Shown piece after piece: positions 24,349 to 36,756 of a stretch of 64,000 nt of DNA. The notes beneath the pieces are model-generated. The model had not been told where the DNA came from. It made no database searches and saw nothing but the letters and a program-made list of their open reading frames with translations. Each line of letters starts with the position of its first letter. Positions within the stretch are counted from its first letter, which is position 1. Both the position numbers and the translations under genes were made by a program. The stretch is from Macrostomum hystrix. Lineage: Eukaryota > Platyhelminthes > Macrostomidae. The DNA lies in the NCBI GenBank assembly GCA_950097015.1, contig CATNEN010000007.1:2294001-2358000 (forward strand), in the 5' to 3' direction.

Positions 24349-27300
24349 CTCGAAGCTCAACAATGACAAGATCCGTCCGTCGAACTGTCGACATTTAACT
24401 CATACGAAAGCGATGCACTAACAAAAAAGCTTGGGTGCACTGCCAAACTTTATCAATTCCCATGAGGCTGTAATCGAAAGCTCTCTCTGTTCAGTAGATA
24501 CAAAAAAATGTGAAAAAAACAACAGAGTTATGGAGCCAAAAAGAGGGACTATGTTTCCGCTTATGAATTAAGAAAAACTATATCTTCAACTTCACAAGAT
24601 AATACTTTAAGTAGTACGAAAATAAACTTGAGGTTTGGCAGCTTTTGCAATTATTTTTTGGGAAAGTTCGTGCCTTAGAAAATTTAGTTTTTTTCTTTAT
24701 GTTTTTAGTTTTTTACCTGTTTTCTTCCTCCGCCTGTCAATCCAATTCGCCTGCTTTAACTTTTATTCATAATAAGTGTGCCTTCTTTTGTCGTAGCCTT
24801 CAAGATTTTACCTTACTTTAATTTAAAGCAAATTTTTTTATTTCAAAGTAGCAAACGGACTAACCTTTTGTGTCTGTGCGTCAACAAATGAATTGTTTGT
24901 TTTCACTTGCGCACGATCTCGAGCTTTTCCAACCATTTTGCTTTCGATTTTATTTTAATAGTCTTTTTTATTTCCAAACTTTTTACTACAGTCTCCGGAC
25001 AACTACGATAAATATTATGTTAGAGTCAGATAGAAGACTTGTGATACGAGCTAGATTCAAATTTTTGTTTTCTTTAAAATTCGTTTTTCTTTTTTTTAGC
25101 TTTTGGTAATTATCCTACAGTTAAATACCCAGATTGTACTTATATTAGTGGTCCGAGTTGTGACACAAATTCTTTATCACCGAACTCGTTTAAGTCAAAG
25201 ACTTATGAAATGAAAAGTTTCCTGCATTATAGCCTTAGAAAGTGTGCTTAGAATTTTATGAAAAACTCGAATCCGCTTTTAGTTTGCATCTAGTTAAGCA
25301 AATAGCTACCGTTAATTGCTTTGCTACTTTTGATCTTTCCTTCCTCATCAACTATATATTTAAGGCTCTAATCGTGTACTACTTTTCTAACGGCTAACAG
25401 TGATTTTATATCATCAAGAAGTACATTATTTCCGCTCAGTGACTGTTTATGGCAACTGATTCTAACAGGAGCGTTTTACCTACAGAAATCACTGTCTTTT
25501 CTTTTCAGCTTTTTTCTAGTTCCTTTTTCGAAGTTCAATCAAAATTTTTAATAGTCTTTGATTTCTAATCCTGCCTGTTTACTATCGAATGCGCTTTTTG
25601 CACATATTCCTTAACAAAAAATAAGTAATTTATAAAGAACCTGATTTCATAAATATCTCCGTTTTCAACGCTTCATGCACAATAAAACTCATCCGACTAA
25701 TACAGAAGCTCATTTGTTCTTTTACCAGCTACGAATCACATACTCGTACATGCACAAAACATGCTGTGCCATTGAGACGTACCGCTGTGTCCAGATGTTA
25801 ATGCTGGTTTTATCAGTATAAATTTGGTCACATCCTGGCGGCAAGTTGTTGGTCAGCCAATTGGCGATGTCTTGTCGTCGTGAATTGTTCTCTGGCATGT
25901 TTCTTGTGATTGAAACATTCGATCACGATCGCCTCAATGCCTGCAAAGGTCGTCGGCGTAGTTCGTAACTCCTTAATTTAACAATGGCAATTAGAGATGC
26001 CATTAGGCACTTTTTGGTACTCGATCTCCACCTCGGCAACGAAAACTGATGGAGTAAACAGTTTTCTAATCCTTAAACCAAGATTGACGACGATGCGGAA
26101 TCCACCATCGAAAGTGTGACAACTGGGTCTGATAGAGGCGAGCTGATGAAAGCACCCGAGGGCGGCCAAGACCTGCCGAGAAGCCTCTGTGGTGGTCAGT
26201 TCCACTACTGCACATTCAACTTTTACGGAAAGTAAAACAATTGATTCGATCGGTTTGTTCTTAAGAACTTTTTGTGACTATGAAACACTTTCGCCGTGTT
26301 GCTATTGTTGTTCCTTGTTTTGATAGCCAAATACATTCGTCTGAAATCCGGCAACAATCGAAAAAAGCCGACAAACAATTAAATTGTTACCGCAAGTATG
26401 AATGCCGGAAACCATAGACAAAAGGGTACAATTAAATATGCAAGTTTATATCCATCAAACACAAAGTTCTTTTAGTTGCTTTTGTCAAACGGACCCCGTG
26501 CTGCTTGATTCTGCTCCTTTATCAATTTTTACAAAACTTTCTCCATCTTATTAAATTTTCTCGTTCTCCTCAGCATTCATTTCTATTTTGTTTCAGCGTC
26601 AATCTTAATGAGACAAGAAAATATGTCACTGAAATGACTGAATTAATTTGAGCTCCGTTTGTTAAATTGGTGCTCAAAAGCCAAAAATATGCCACTCACT
26701 GCTTGAACTCTCAACAGATTTTTTAATTGATTGCTTGTATTTTCAGTTGTCTCACAAAATGATGTTTCATCATTTCATCATCAAATCAAATAAAAAAGTT
26801 ATGTTAAATTATATTAAATTGTTATATGAATCATTTGCCTCAACTGCCTAAGGTAATTTATACAAAATACGAAATCATGCCAAGGATACGCCAGTGATAT
26901 AAGAAATAATTTTTGTAGTCCTTGAAATATGCTTTGGATAATAGAGCTCGAAATGGATGGCACAAGCATTAGAAAATATTACAATGACAAATATTTTTGC
27001 AACAAAATAGCGTACCAAAATTATTTTATAAATAAGCATTATTTTATGGTGCAAAACAGTTTTTTAAGCTTGAGCCATCACATCTTAAAAGTACGCTTAG
27101 CCTGAGCAAATTTCCTTTTTTTAGATGCCAACTTTGTTATACTTATTGATAATGCTTCGCTGTACCTGTTTAAATGCACAGATTAACGTTGTTTTCTTAA
27201 AGAGACTAATCTGATCTGAAGACAATGTGCACTATGAAAACATGCGTTTTCGTATCATAAAACGGTTCTCAAAGTCTATAATATTATTAGTAGTGAATTT

Positions 27301-28059
27301 AAATAAGCAAATAAATGTTTGTATTGTACATAACTTGGTCCTCTTTTTTGCATGCCTTCCTTACACATATTTTTTCTTTAGGCACTAACATTATAAATTG
27401 TTAATACAATTGCGAATACAAGATTGTATAGTTAGTCCCCAAATGTAGCAAAGTTTATTACGTTACTATTTTATAGCATTTATAAAGCAGCAATAGCACG
27501 AATAATGAAACGTTTTCCTCAAACACTTAGGCAAAAAATATTATTATGCCTTTCCTTATAGCTTTTAGTTTTTGTGTTTAAAACGACAACGAGTTCTTTT
27601 ACTATCGCATCAAATGTTACTATAGTTTATTGCCATTTCGTTTACAATCGAATTATCTTTGCTTCCCTCCATTGTATCTGGTTGACACTGTATTTTTGTC
27701 AACTTCTTAAGAATCTAGCATTTAAGTTACTATTCTTAATACTTATTTTTTTAATTTACATGAATGTTATATATGTTTTGTCATTTATATTATTGATTAT
27801 TTATATATTGTATTATATTTTGTGTTAAATTACCTTCTGTTTTGTTTTTTAAATAAGAAAAGAAATTTTGTTTTGGGGATTTCCATTGGTCACATAAAAT
27901 TTTGTTCTAATATTCTTTTGTACAATATATGTAACTCCTTAGACTATAAAAAGCACACTTCTTTGTGAGTTTCTGTGTGAGAACTGCTGCCCAGTATGTT
28001 CCAATTTGTTTGATTTAAATAAATGAATTTCAGAGCAAAGCTAGTTGTGACAAACAGCA
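24349..28059. other. AT-rich intergenic region
   Basis: Mostly T/A-rich DNA with short polyT and polyA runs and no confident gene. A stretch of higher GC at about 25740-26220 includes a 75-codon minus-strand frame (25978-26205) with balanced composition (ASRQVLAALGCFHQLAS). It could be a decayed exon or transposon fragment; I do not recognise it. The ankyrin 3' UTR and the PP2C promoter should lie at the two ends. Confidence 0.4.
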
Positions 28060-30419
28060 ATGGGCCAGACTCTATCTGAACCAGTTACCAGCAAGGATAC
28101 CTCATTGAAGCGCAGTCCAGAGCTCAGTGTGGGCGCCTCTAGCATGCAGGGCTGGCGAGTACACATGGAGGATGCCCACGGCAGCTACCTCAGCCTGCCT
28201 GGCCACCCTGACACTGCCTACTTCGCCGTGTTTGATGGGCATGGTGGCTCCAAGGTAATTTTTCTCAAATCTATCTCATTGTTCCCATAATATCCATCTA
28301 GTTTTCTAATACCACCTCATTGTTCTCATAATATCCATCTCATTGTTCTCATAATATTCATCTCATTGTTCCTTAATATCCATCTCCCTGTACTCTCATC
28401 CATCCAACTGCCCAGGTTGCCAAGTACGCGGCCGCCAACATGCATCGCAAGATCGTGGCCCAGCGCGCATTTCCCACTGACCCAGGCTCGGCCATGGAGC
28501 TCGGCTTCCTGGCCCTTGACGAGGAGATGCAGAGCTGCAAGGAGACCCGCGACGAGCTGGCGGGCTCCACCGCGCTGACCATCATTCTGCGCGAAGGCCG
28601 CGTCTGGTGCGCCAGCGCCGGCGACAGCCGGGCAGTCATGAGCGTCTGCGGAGTGGCTGTTGAACTCAGCAGAGACCACAAGCCCAGCAATGAGATTGAG
28701 CGGGCCAGAATTCAAGCAGCCGGCGGCTGGGTGGATCTGAACCGCGTCAACGGCAACCTGGCGCTTAGCAGGGCTCTGGGCGACTTCGTGTTCAAGAGGA
28801 ATACAAAGAAGAGCGCGGCAGAACAGATTGTGACGGGTAGGTCCGAGCTGGGATTCTTGAATAGTTTTGAGCTTTGGATTATGATTGCGGGAATGAGACC
28901 TCGTGTTCTGTTTCTTTTTATGTCTGCGACGTCGACTGAGGCTTCTCTGTTTGACCCCTGTGTTTGTTAGTTGTATTCTCGAGCTGACTAACACCTGACT
29001 AGCATCACCTGGCATCTGCTTTGTGTTAGACGTCTTTGCTAGGCTGCATTTCTCCTCTTGTCTTGTCTTTTTCCACTGAATTTCAAGCATAGAATCTGCA
29101 ACTGACAGATCAAAAAGGATACGTAAATTATAGGATCAGATTAATATGCTCTCTGTAACAATCAAATCTTATGAACTTTTTTGTGAACTGAACGCACTAC
29201 TCATAGACTTAGTAGAACGGTATGCGTTCGAGTGTGCGTTATTAAATAAGTTTGTAAGCTTAAATCACGTAGTTCTTAAAAACTTTGTGTTCTTTACTAA
29301 AACATATCTCTAAATTCAATTAGCTAAGCCCGATGTGACAGTGAATGACGTCACCGACGATGTGGAATTCATCGTGATGGCCTGCGACGGAATCTGGGAT
29401 GTTCTCACCAACCAGGAGGTGGTGAACTTTGTTCGGGCTCGACTGGCTCAGGAGATGGACCCGGATGTGGTAAGACTTGGTGGGGCTTGATGCATTTGTC
29501 AGGTTGCAGACACGCTAGAGATGTGATGAGAACAGGCTTGATGCATTTGTCAGGTTGCAGACACGCTAGAGATGTGATGAGAGCAGGCTTGATGCATTTG
29601 TCAGGTTGCAGACACGCTAGAGATGTGATGAGAGCAGGCTTGATGCATTTGTCAGGTTGCAGACACGCTAGAGATGTGATGAGAGCAGGCTTGATGCATT
29701 TGTCAGGTTGCAGACACGCTAGAGATGTGATGAGAGCAGGCTTGATGCATTTGTCAGGTTGCAGACACGCTAGAGATGTGATGAGAGCAGGCTTGATGCA
29801 TTTGTCAGGTTGCAGACACGCTAGAGATGTGATGAGAGCAGGCTTGATGCATTTGTCAGGTTGCAGACACGCTAGAGATGTGATGAGAGCAGGCTTGATG
29901 CATTTGTCAGGTTGCAGACACGCTAGAGATGTGATGAGAGCAGGCTTGATGCATTTGTCAGGTTGCAGACACGCTAGAGATGTGATGAGAGCAGGCTTGA
30001 TGCATTTGTCAGGTTGCAGACACGCTAGAGATGTGATGAGAGCAGGCTTGATGCATTTGTCAGGTTGCAGACACGCTAGAGATGTGATGAGAGCAGGCTT
30101 GATGCATTTGTCAGGTTGCAGACACGCTAGAGATGTGATGAGAGCAGGCTTGATGCATTTGTCAGGTTGCAGACACGCTAGAGATGTGATGATTTGCTCT
30201 TTGGAGTATACAAAAGTCAAAGTAGTGAAAACGGTCTCCAATCAGATCTGCGAAGACCTGATGATGCAGTGCCTGGCGCCCGACTGTCACAACAGCGGCC
30301 TTGGCTGTGACAACATGACTGTGATGATCATCGGCTTCCTCCACCGCAAGGGCAGCAGGCACCTGTTCCAGGCCTGCGCCCGGCCGCCCAAGTCTCGCAG
30401 CGTCTATCTGCCCATGTGA
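28060..30419 (+). CDS. PP2C-type (PPM) Ser/Thr protein phosphatase
   Basis: Metal-dependent phosphatase that removes phosphate from Ser/Thr. Exons 28060-28254, 28416-28836, 29324-29469 and 30246-30419 give 936 bp, 311 aa, in frame. Family motifs in order: RVHMEDAH, FDGHGG (metal-binding Asp), AGSTAL, AGDSRAV, SRDHKP, LSRALGDF, CDGIWDV and CDNMTVMI, covering the catalytic core with its metal-binding aspartates. The N-terminus MGQTLSEPV carries Gly2 in a context compatible with N-myristoylation, as in PPM1A/B-like enzymes. It is a compact version with little after the core (ends RSVYLPM). The last intron is mostly a 51-bp array; a mariner element begins about 54 bp after the stop and may supply part of the 3' UTR. 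Confidence 0.92.
29487..30191. repeat. 51-bp minisatellite in PP2C intron 3
   Basis: Nearly 14 almost identical 51-bp units beginning GCTTGATGCATTTGTCAGG. The first starts 17 bp after the 29470 donor. Unit length is divisible by 3, so both strands stay open; the plus frame even runs into the last exon. That is a coincidence of frame, since retaining the intron meets a stop within about 20 bp of the donor. Confidence 0.95.
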
Positions 30420-30472
30420 GACCGCAGTCTCATGCAGAGTCTCATGGATAAAGAGTCTTGTTAATCTTTAAC

Positions 30473-32248
30473 TACGTAAGTCTTTAAGTAGTGTTACTTT
30501 TGATTATATCTTTTGTTCTGATGGTTCAAATAACGTGATTTTACACAGTCTTATAGCGGCAAGTCTCTTCTTTATATTAATTCAAATCTTTTTTCTAACA
30601 GACTAAGGAAATAGAAGTTATCAACGAAAAACTAACAGGACCTCAAACATAGACTTACAGTAAATCAACAAGCAAGCAAAAATGACCAACAGTTGAGTGG
30701 TTGCGAATATGAAGTTTTCTCGTAGCAATTGAAACGCTCCTCTTCACTCGTCGGTGGGAATGCTTGACTTCTCAACGTAGTCACCGCCGAGCTGAAGGCA
30801 TTTTTGCCACCGACTGAACAAACCGTCAATAGCGTTGGCATAACTCTCGCGTGGAATTTTGTGGAGCAGGACATTCCGCACTGCCTGTTCGAGGTTGTCA
30901 CGGTTCTCATGAACTTTACCTCGCAGATGCGACTTCATTAGTGGAAATAAGGCGAAATCTGCTGGCGCCAGATCAGGCGAATACGGTGGATGAGGCAAAA
31001 TATTAAACTTGAGTCTGCTGACAGCCTCGGAGGTCTTCTGTGCAGTATGGGGTCTGGCGTTGTCGTGGTGGAGAAGAAAGGGGTTGATTCCAACCCGACG
31101 CTTGTTCCAGATTTCGAACTTCAATTTTTCAAGGGAAGCAATATAGCACTCGGCATTGATGCTCTTCCCTGGCTCAAGAAATTCGATTGCAAGTGGTCCA
31201 TTTCTGTCGAAGAACAAAGTCAGAAGCACCTTTTTGCAGTGAGGCTCTCGACGTGCCTTAACAGGGGGGTCTGAACCCCTGATTGTCCAAACCTTGGACT
31301 CCTGTTTGGTGGGGGGATCGAAGTGAGGCACCCACGTCTCGTCACCAGTAACAACGATTTGCCGAAACGTTTCCCATCCACCATGTTGCCTGACGAGCTC
31401 CAGATTCTCCTGGCACACTCGCTGCCGCTGCTCTTTCAGGTCTGGTGTCAGAAGGCGTGGAATCCAGCGAGCACTCAGCTTCACATAATCCATGCTGGTG
31501 AGACTTCGATGAACCGTTGATCGCGGAGTATTCAGCCTGTCAGCAATCTCTCTGATCGTCATTCGTGCGTCCTCATCAAGAAGATCCAGGATAGCATCAG
31601 CCAGGACGTCAGAGTCTCGAACATGAGGGCGACCTGTCCTGAGCTGATCAGCAAGGTCCGTCCCGCTCGAAACTGTTCTATCCAACGATAGATGGTCATT
31701 TTACTGACCACGCAAGACCCATGAGCTGATGAAAGTTGCGCGTGAATCTCGGCTGCACTGTGCCCCGTCTTCCAAAGGGTGTAAATCACACTCCTCTGGG
31801 CAAAACTTGAATGCACATCCATGATCTTTGGCACAGCAAGAAATGAGAACAAAAATGCTCGTACTGAAGCCAAGTCCAAGTGAGAGATATGAAGATTTCA
31901 TTCCATATTTTCCAGAGACAACTTTCAAATTATAACTTCATTATGATTTTTCCAGAGACATATCTTTGTCGCGGATTGAGAAATTGAGAAATTTTGGTTG
32001 AAAGAGTGACCTCAGTCGAAAGCACTTTCGTAGCATTCCGATAGCTTGTTGATTTACTGTAAGTCTATGTTTGAGGTCCTGTTAGTTTTTCGTTGATAAC
32101 TTCTATTTCCTTAGTCTGTTAGAAAAAAGATTTGAATTAATAGAAAGAAGAGACTTGCCGCTATAAGACTGTGTCAAATCACGATATTTGAACCATCTGA
32201 ACAAAAGATATAATCAAAAGTAACACTACTTTTGGGACAGCCCTCGTA
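30473..32248 (-). mobile_element. Mariner-type DNA transposon with long terminal inverted repeats
   Basis: About 1.78 kb. Inverted repeats of roughly 200 bp (30473-30673 and 32044-32248) match with few differences. The right terminus, read inward, is TACGAGGGCTGTCCCAAAAG, which looks like a mariner end next to a TA. The left outer 15 bp are diverged (TACGTAAGTCTTT), so that end is probably damaged. It encodes the broken transposase at 30744-31822. Insertion is just downstream of the PP2C stop codon. Confidence 0.88.
30744..31822 (-). pseudogene. Mariner transposase (D,D34D), frameshifted
   Basis: DDE-type transposase in two overlapping frames. The N-terminal frame starts at 31822 (MDVHSSFAQRSV) and holds the helix-turn-helix part; the second runs from about 31675 to the stop at 30744 and holds the rest. 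The break is near 31675, within WIEQFRAGRT / DLADQLRTGRP, and looks like the loss of one base. Catalytic residues are intact: VTGDETW, HHDNARPH, and the third Asp in YSPDLAPAD with 34 residues between the second and third Asp, as in mariner. No product from this copy is expected unless it frameshifts. Confidence 0.9.
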
Positions 32249-33256
32249 TCAAAGCCGTCACAATTCTTTGTTGCCGTTCAATCAATTCAGCGTACAAGCG
32301 TCCATATTGTTGTCTATAACTAGTTTAGTTACTATGCTAGTTTGTTACACCTAAAATGCATGTAACATTTGTACTGTAGCTCATGTGATATGTATAAGAA
32401 ATATCAAATATTGAGTTTTGGCTCTAACAAGGCTTGTTTGACGCACATTTCCTTGACAATGCGCTGTGTCCTGCATTGATTCGCATTCTGCTGAGTCTTA
32501 TCACAATATTTTTGTATCCCTTTTTTACTATTTTATTTCATGAAGCTGCACTCGAGTCTGACTGTTGGGGCTGTTCTTGCTGGGATCAGTCATGTCTGAA
32601 TTAGGACTTTCAGAATCCAGGATTTGGGATTCCTAGAAATACGGATTTTGGTTCTTGGGATTCCAAATAATAATGTGTGGCATTTCTTAAACAATATATT
32701 GTAAATAGATATTGTTAGCATACTGGTTTGCAGCTGTACTGCCCTTTAGCTCGTATTTGAAACTTTTTTAATCAAGTCAATTTGCACTTTCATACATTGT
32801 ATGGCTTACCTGTAGAAGTGTAATTCTGTTCATAATGCGTCCTGTTTTGTTAATGTACTAGAGTTACTCAAAATAGTCAATAGAATAAGCTAGCTCGTAT
32901 ATTATTTCGCTTGTCTAGTTTCCAGAACGCTCTTAATTGTCAATCTTAGATTTGAAAGTTTTTATTTCAATAATAAATTATTTTTACAGTACAAGGCTGG
33001 TTACAGAATATCAGGTCGCTTTGTGAGTAAATAATAGTTATAAATAAATATTTGTTTATATTTTGCTATGTGTTTCTCGGTGCTTTGGGGATATTGTAAT
33101 GGGGTTGACACTTCAAGACAGATTCGAACCATTGCTGAGCTCAGAGTCCGTAGCCTAAGTTCGTTCAGACGACAAGGAATTTGTCCAAGCCATTCGCATT
33201 CAGCTATTGAGTTCGTCCGCTATTTGAAGGCCAGAGTAAAACTGTTGAGTTCTTGC
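32249..33256. other. Spacer between mariner and GST gene
   Basis: AT-rich, about 1 kb. No gene, tandem array or clear element seen. It should include the 3' UTR of the minus-strand GST gene. Confidence 0.4.
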
Positions 33257-35349
33257 TCAGAACTGGAACATGCCGGCTGGCCTGTACTTCAGGTAGTCCT
33301 GCAGCTTGCCCGACTGGGCGATGCGCTCGGCGAAGGCCTTCACGTCCGGGAAGGCGTCCTGGCTGCACTTGATCTCCTCGATCAGGCCGAGGCTGTTCAC
33401 CAGGCAGGCCACGGTCAGGTCAGCCCAGGTCAGCTGGTAGTTCGTTGGGTCGGGCGATCGAATAAAATGGATGGCTATTAATCTCACACGAGCTCAAGAC
33501 CAAACATTGAGCAAATTCTAGCAAGGCTGTCAAATGGTAACAGATGAGAATACACACAAGGTAGCTAATTATGTACGAAAACTGCTGTGGGTGCGAGCCG
33601 TCGGACTGTTGTGAAGCCTTGGTTGGAAACCCCTGTGAATAGAGCTTGGGACTTCTGGCCTAGAGGTCGGGAGTTCGAATCTTGGCTTAAGATGAGCAAC
33701 TCAGTTTTAAAATCGATACCCAGCATCATATAGGGTAGAAACTCGGGTCTCCCCAGTCCATGGACTGAACAGTTGTACGCTCGTAGGCAGGATTTGGAAG
33801 CGCCACGCAATAGCTGTACATCTGGCCCAACTGCATGAGCTTATTATTGTTTGCCCAACGGCTTCGGGAAGGGCAGTTGTCCTTCCTGGTTCTAAGAGGG
33901 GCTGAACTCCATCCTACTATTCTATCCTCGGTTCAACTCCATCCTGCTGATCACAGGACAAAAACTTGCGTTCGTTGGCTCTTAAGGCTCTGAAGAGAAC
34001 TTATCTTTAAAAGAAATCTTCAGCCAAAGGCAAGCACTTGTATGGAAGTGCTCCAGAAGTACAATAGCTGTACATCTGGCCCAACTGCATGAGCTTATTA
34101 TTGTTTGCCCAACGGCTTCGGGAAGGGCAGTTGTCCTTCCTGGTTCTAAGAGGGGCTGAACTCCATCCTACTACTCTATCCTCGGTTCAACTCCATCCTG
34201 CTGATCACAGGACAAAAACTTGCGTTCGTTGGCTCTTAAGGCTCTGAAGAGAACTTATCTTTAAAAGAAATCTTCAGCCAAAGGCAAGCACTTGTATGGA
34301 ATCATTTTCGCTGGAGCCACTGGCTTTGATGGTTTTGACATACACATTCACGTCTCAGCGGCAGAAATATTTTGTTTCCAAGAAAATTTAATGACTGGAA
34401 AAGATAAACAACAGACATTAGGGGATGTGTTATACTAGTGCTGACTTGTGCAGACAATTTGACACCATGGACATAAAATTTCATAGCTGCATCGATGAGC
34501 TGTGATAGAAATTCCGGGAACTTTTGGAACACCTCTCGTAGATCCAGAGCTCTCTCCACTGACTCACCCGGTCGCCAACCAGATAACCCGAGCGGCTCTC
34601 CTTGACCCAGCGGTCGATAATGCCGTAGAACTTCGGGCCGGCAATCTCGTTCCAGTTCTGGAAGCCCTTCTGCCTCTCCTCCGGCGATTTCAGCGGCATG
34701 AACTTCACCACGGCGTCGAACATGTCAATCATGGTGGTGTCCACGATGCTGTCGCACTTGAAGGCGCTCAGATCGTCAGTTGGCATCAGGCCGCCCTTCT
34801 TAGCCAAGTAGCGGGCTACAGCCACGCTCTGCCGCATCTGGTAGCCCTCGGGTGTCACCAGGTATGGCACCGTGTTGCCAGGGATTGCTGAGTGAGGGAG
34901 GCACAGTGAGAGTGGGCTGCTATACTCTACTCTACTCTACTCTACTCTACTCTACTCTATTCTACTCTACTCTATTCTACTCTACTCTACTCTACTCTAC
35001 TCTACTCTACTCTACTCTACTCTACTCTACTCTACTCTACTCTACTCTATTCTACTCTACTCTACTCTATTCTACTCTACTCTATTCTACTCTACTCTAC
35101 TCTACTCTACTCTACTCTACTCTACTCTATTCTACTCTACTTTACTCTAGAATCTCTATGCTCTACTCAGAAAGCGGCAGGAAGACAGGCAGGAGTTGAG
35201 TCCTCACTGGGCTTGAGTGTGGGCCACTCCTCCAGGCCGATCCGGCGGTCCTCCCATGGCAGGCCGCTGGCAGCGAGGATCCAGCGGATGAATTCGCCCC
35301 TGGCTCGCAGGTTGAAATAGTAATAGGTGTACGTGCCCTTGCCGCTCAT
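33257..35349 (-). CDS. Glutathione S-transferase, sigma-like
   Basis: Cytosolic enzyme that conjugates glutathione to electrophiles or isomerises prostaglandin-like substrates. Exons 35349-35208, 34887-34568 and 33433-33257 join in frame: 639 bp, 212 aa, the usual length. N-terminal thioredoxin-like domain: YTYYYFNLRARGEFIRW (the Tyr before FNLRARGE is the likely catalytic residue), VPYL with the cis-proline, and RQSVAVARYLAKKG for glutathione binding. The C-terminal helical domain includes LTWADLTVACLVNSL and ends KYRPAGMFQF. Start: ATG at 35349 (MSGKGTYTY); an in-frame ATG a few codons upstream (MPLSSAMSG) is also possible. Intron 1 is largely a TCTAC microsatellite; intron 2 contains SINE-like sequence and a 240-bp tandem duplication. 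Sigma class is inferred from overall pattern. Confidence 0.9.
33600..33860 (+). mobile_element. tRNA-derived SINE-like element, family 2
   Basis: A B-box-like GGGAGTTCGAATCTTGG at about 33668, preceded by a degenerate A-box-like region, begins a body that includes AGTCCATGGACTGAACAG and AGCTGTACATCTGGCCCAAC. Related fragments occur at 41095-41180 (GTCAATGGACCGAACAGCTG), 37104-37140 (CTGTACATCTGGCCCAAC) and 59990-60045 (reverse). It lies inside GST intron 2 on the opposite strand. Confidence 0.5.
33808..34301. repeat. 240-bp tandem duplication in GST intron
   Basis: Two 240-bp copies, 33808-34047 and 34062-34301, both starting CAATAGCTGTACATCTGGCC and ending CACTTGTATGGAA, with 14 bp between them. 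I see a single clear difference (CTACTATTC against CTACTACTC), so the duplication is recent. The first copy begins within the SINE-like element. Confidence 0.9.
34921..35150. repeat. TCTAC pentanucleotide microsatellite
   Basis: About 46 repeats of TCTAC, with scattered TCTAT units, filling most of GST intron 1. Confidence 0.95.
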
Positions 35350-36054
35350 TGCACTGCTTAGTGGCAACTGGCTAGTTCGGGTCCTCTGGAAACAATCGGC
35401 TCAGTTCTCGCGAAAGCAGATCAACTGAAATCTCTGAGCTGTTTTATCTTTCTGCTTTTAGTCCGGGCCTGACAACTGTGCACTGAGAGAATGTCTCTAG
35501 TCCTATCTGCTTGCACTCAGATCACAAAGGAGAGGTAGAGGGGAGCGAACAAGAGATTTTGCTAATTTTCTACCCATAGCAACCAGGTGAGTGAGCGGTT
35601 GCCTCGCGCGAGGTACTTACACACCCCTGTCCTTAGATGTGCTTTCCTTTTGTGCACATTTCACTCTGCTTAATTGAGTGCGAGAGAGTGAGGGGGCAGA
35701 GAAAGACAGAGATAACTGTCACCTTTGCCCCCCAGGCCTCGGCACTGAGCTGTCAGTAGTCTCAAGGCTGCATTGAGTCCATGTGCCTATCTCTAACTGG
35801 GTTTTTTTATTGAATCTTTAACTTTCTTTTACTCTGATATGTGAACCTTGGAGTGACCACGCTCATTTTAGAGAATTTTAGACTGCTGATAAAACTGCAT
35901 TTAACACACTTACTAGTGCGAGTGGTCAATGAATGGGCGCCCCACCTACCAAAGAGAGCGGCAGATGGCTCCCGCGTCGTTAAGGTCGAGGGGTTGAGCA
36001 GCGTGGGCAGCGTCTCCGCGGGGGGCAATTCTCCAGGAGATGCTCGGTCTACTC

Positions 36055-36160
36055 CCGGTTCGCCGATTCCCGGTTCGTCGACTCCCGGTTCGCCGATTCC
36101 CGGTTCGTCGATTCCCGGTTCGCCGATTCCCGGTTCGCCGATTCCCGGTTCGCCGAATTC
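36055..36160. repeat. Short 12/24-bp array
   Basis: Alternating copies of TCCCGGTTCGCCGAT and TCCCGGTTCGTCGA, about 8 half-units. Confidence 0.85.
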
Positions 36161-36267
36161 CTAATCCGCTTGATTCTTAACTTCTGCATAACAGCGAAAC
36201 CCACATTCAGCAGAGAGTCACTGGCAACGTCACTGCTCGACAAAGCGCACGATAGCAAGGCTTTGGA

Positions 36268-36344
36268 ATGAGTTCGAGCACGGAAATGGAACCAACCCTA
36301 GAGCAGTTTCTGGACGCCTGTGGCTATCAAATTCAGCTGAGAAG
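36268..36344 (+). CDS. Possible first coding exon of an unidentified gene
   Basis: ATG in TTTGGAATGAG opens a 77-bp frame (MSSSTEMEPTLEQFLDACGY...) that runs to a donor AGAAG/gtagtg. Codon use looks coding. I found no downstream exon that continues it convincingly, so it may be chance or a fragment. Product unknown. Confidence 0.22.
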
Positions 36345-36756
36345 GTAGTGCTGAGTCTTGTGGTTGTGACTCATGCGGTGCGTACACTATACGCTATTTC
36401 ATGCATTTTATATAGCTATAAAATAGTTTATATTCTGCGTTTTTATTATATTAAGTTTTATAAGTTTTAAGTTTTATAAGTTTTATATTATAAGTTTTTA
36501 AAATAAAGAAACTAGTTTTAGCGATTTATTAATCGTTAATAAAACTCGTATTTTTTATATTTATTACGCGTGAGAGGAATTTTCTGCATTTCCACATTTA
36601 ACATTTCTTAAACATGTACGTTCATGCACGCTGATGGTTTGTTCAACTTATGTATAACTCGTAGTAACAACTCGTAGTAACAGTTTGGCTCTACGTTCGT
36701 TTTTTGTTAATTTGCTAATATTTCCAGACAGTGCATTTTTCCCTATCCACAACAAG

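Noticed and set aside
24870..25109. Phe-rich open frame in AT-rich DNA
   Set aside because: Result of polyT composition; no coding features.
28440..28970. Continuous 176-codon frame through PP2C exon 2
   Set aside because: Sequence after 28836 follows a donor G/gtaggt and loses PP2C similarity; the next exon at 29324 restores the motif order.
29405..30241. 278-codon minus-strand open frame (SLACLQPDKCIKPALIT repeats)
   Set aside because: Antisense of the 51-bp array in a PP2C intron; no independent start, domain or splice signals.
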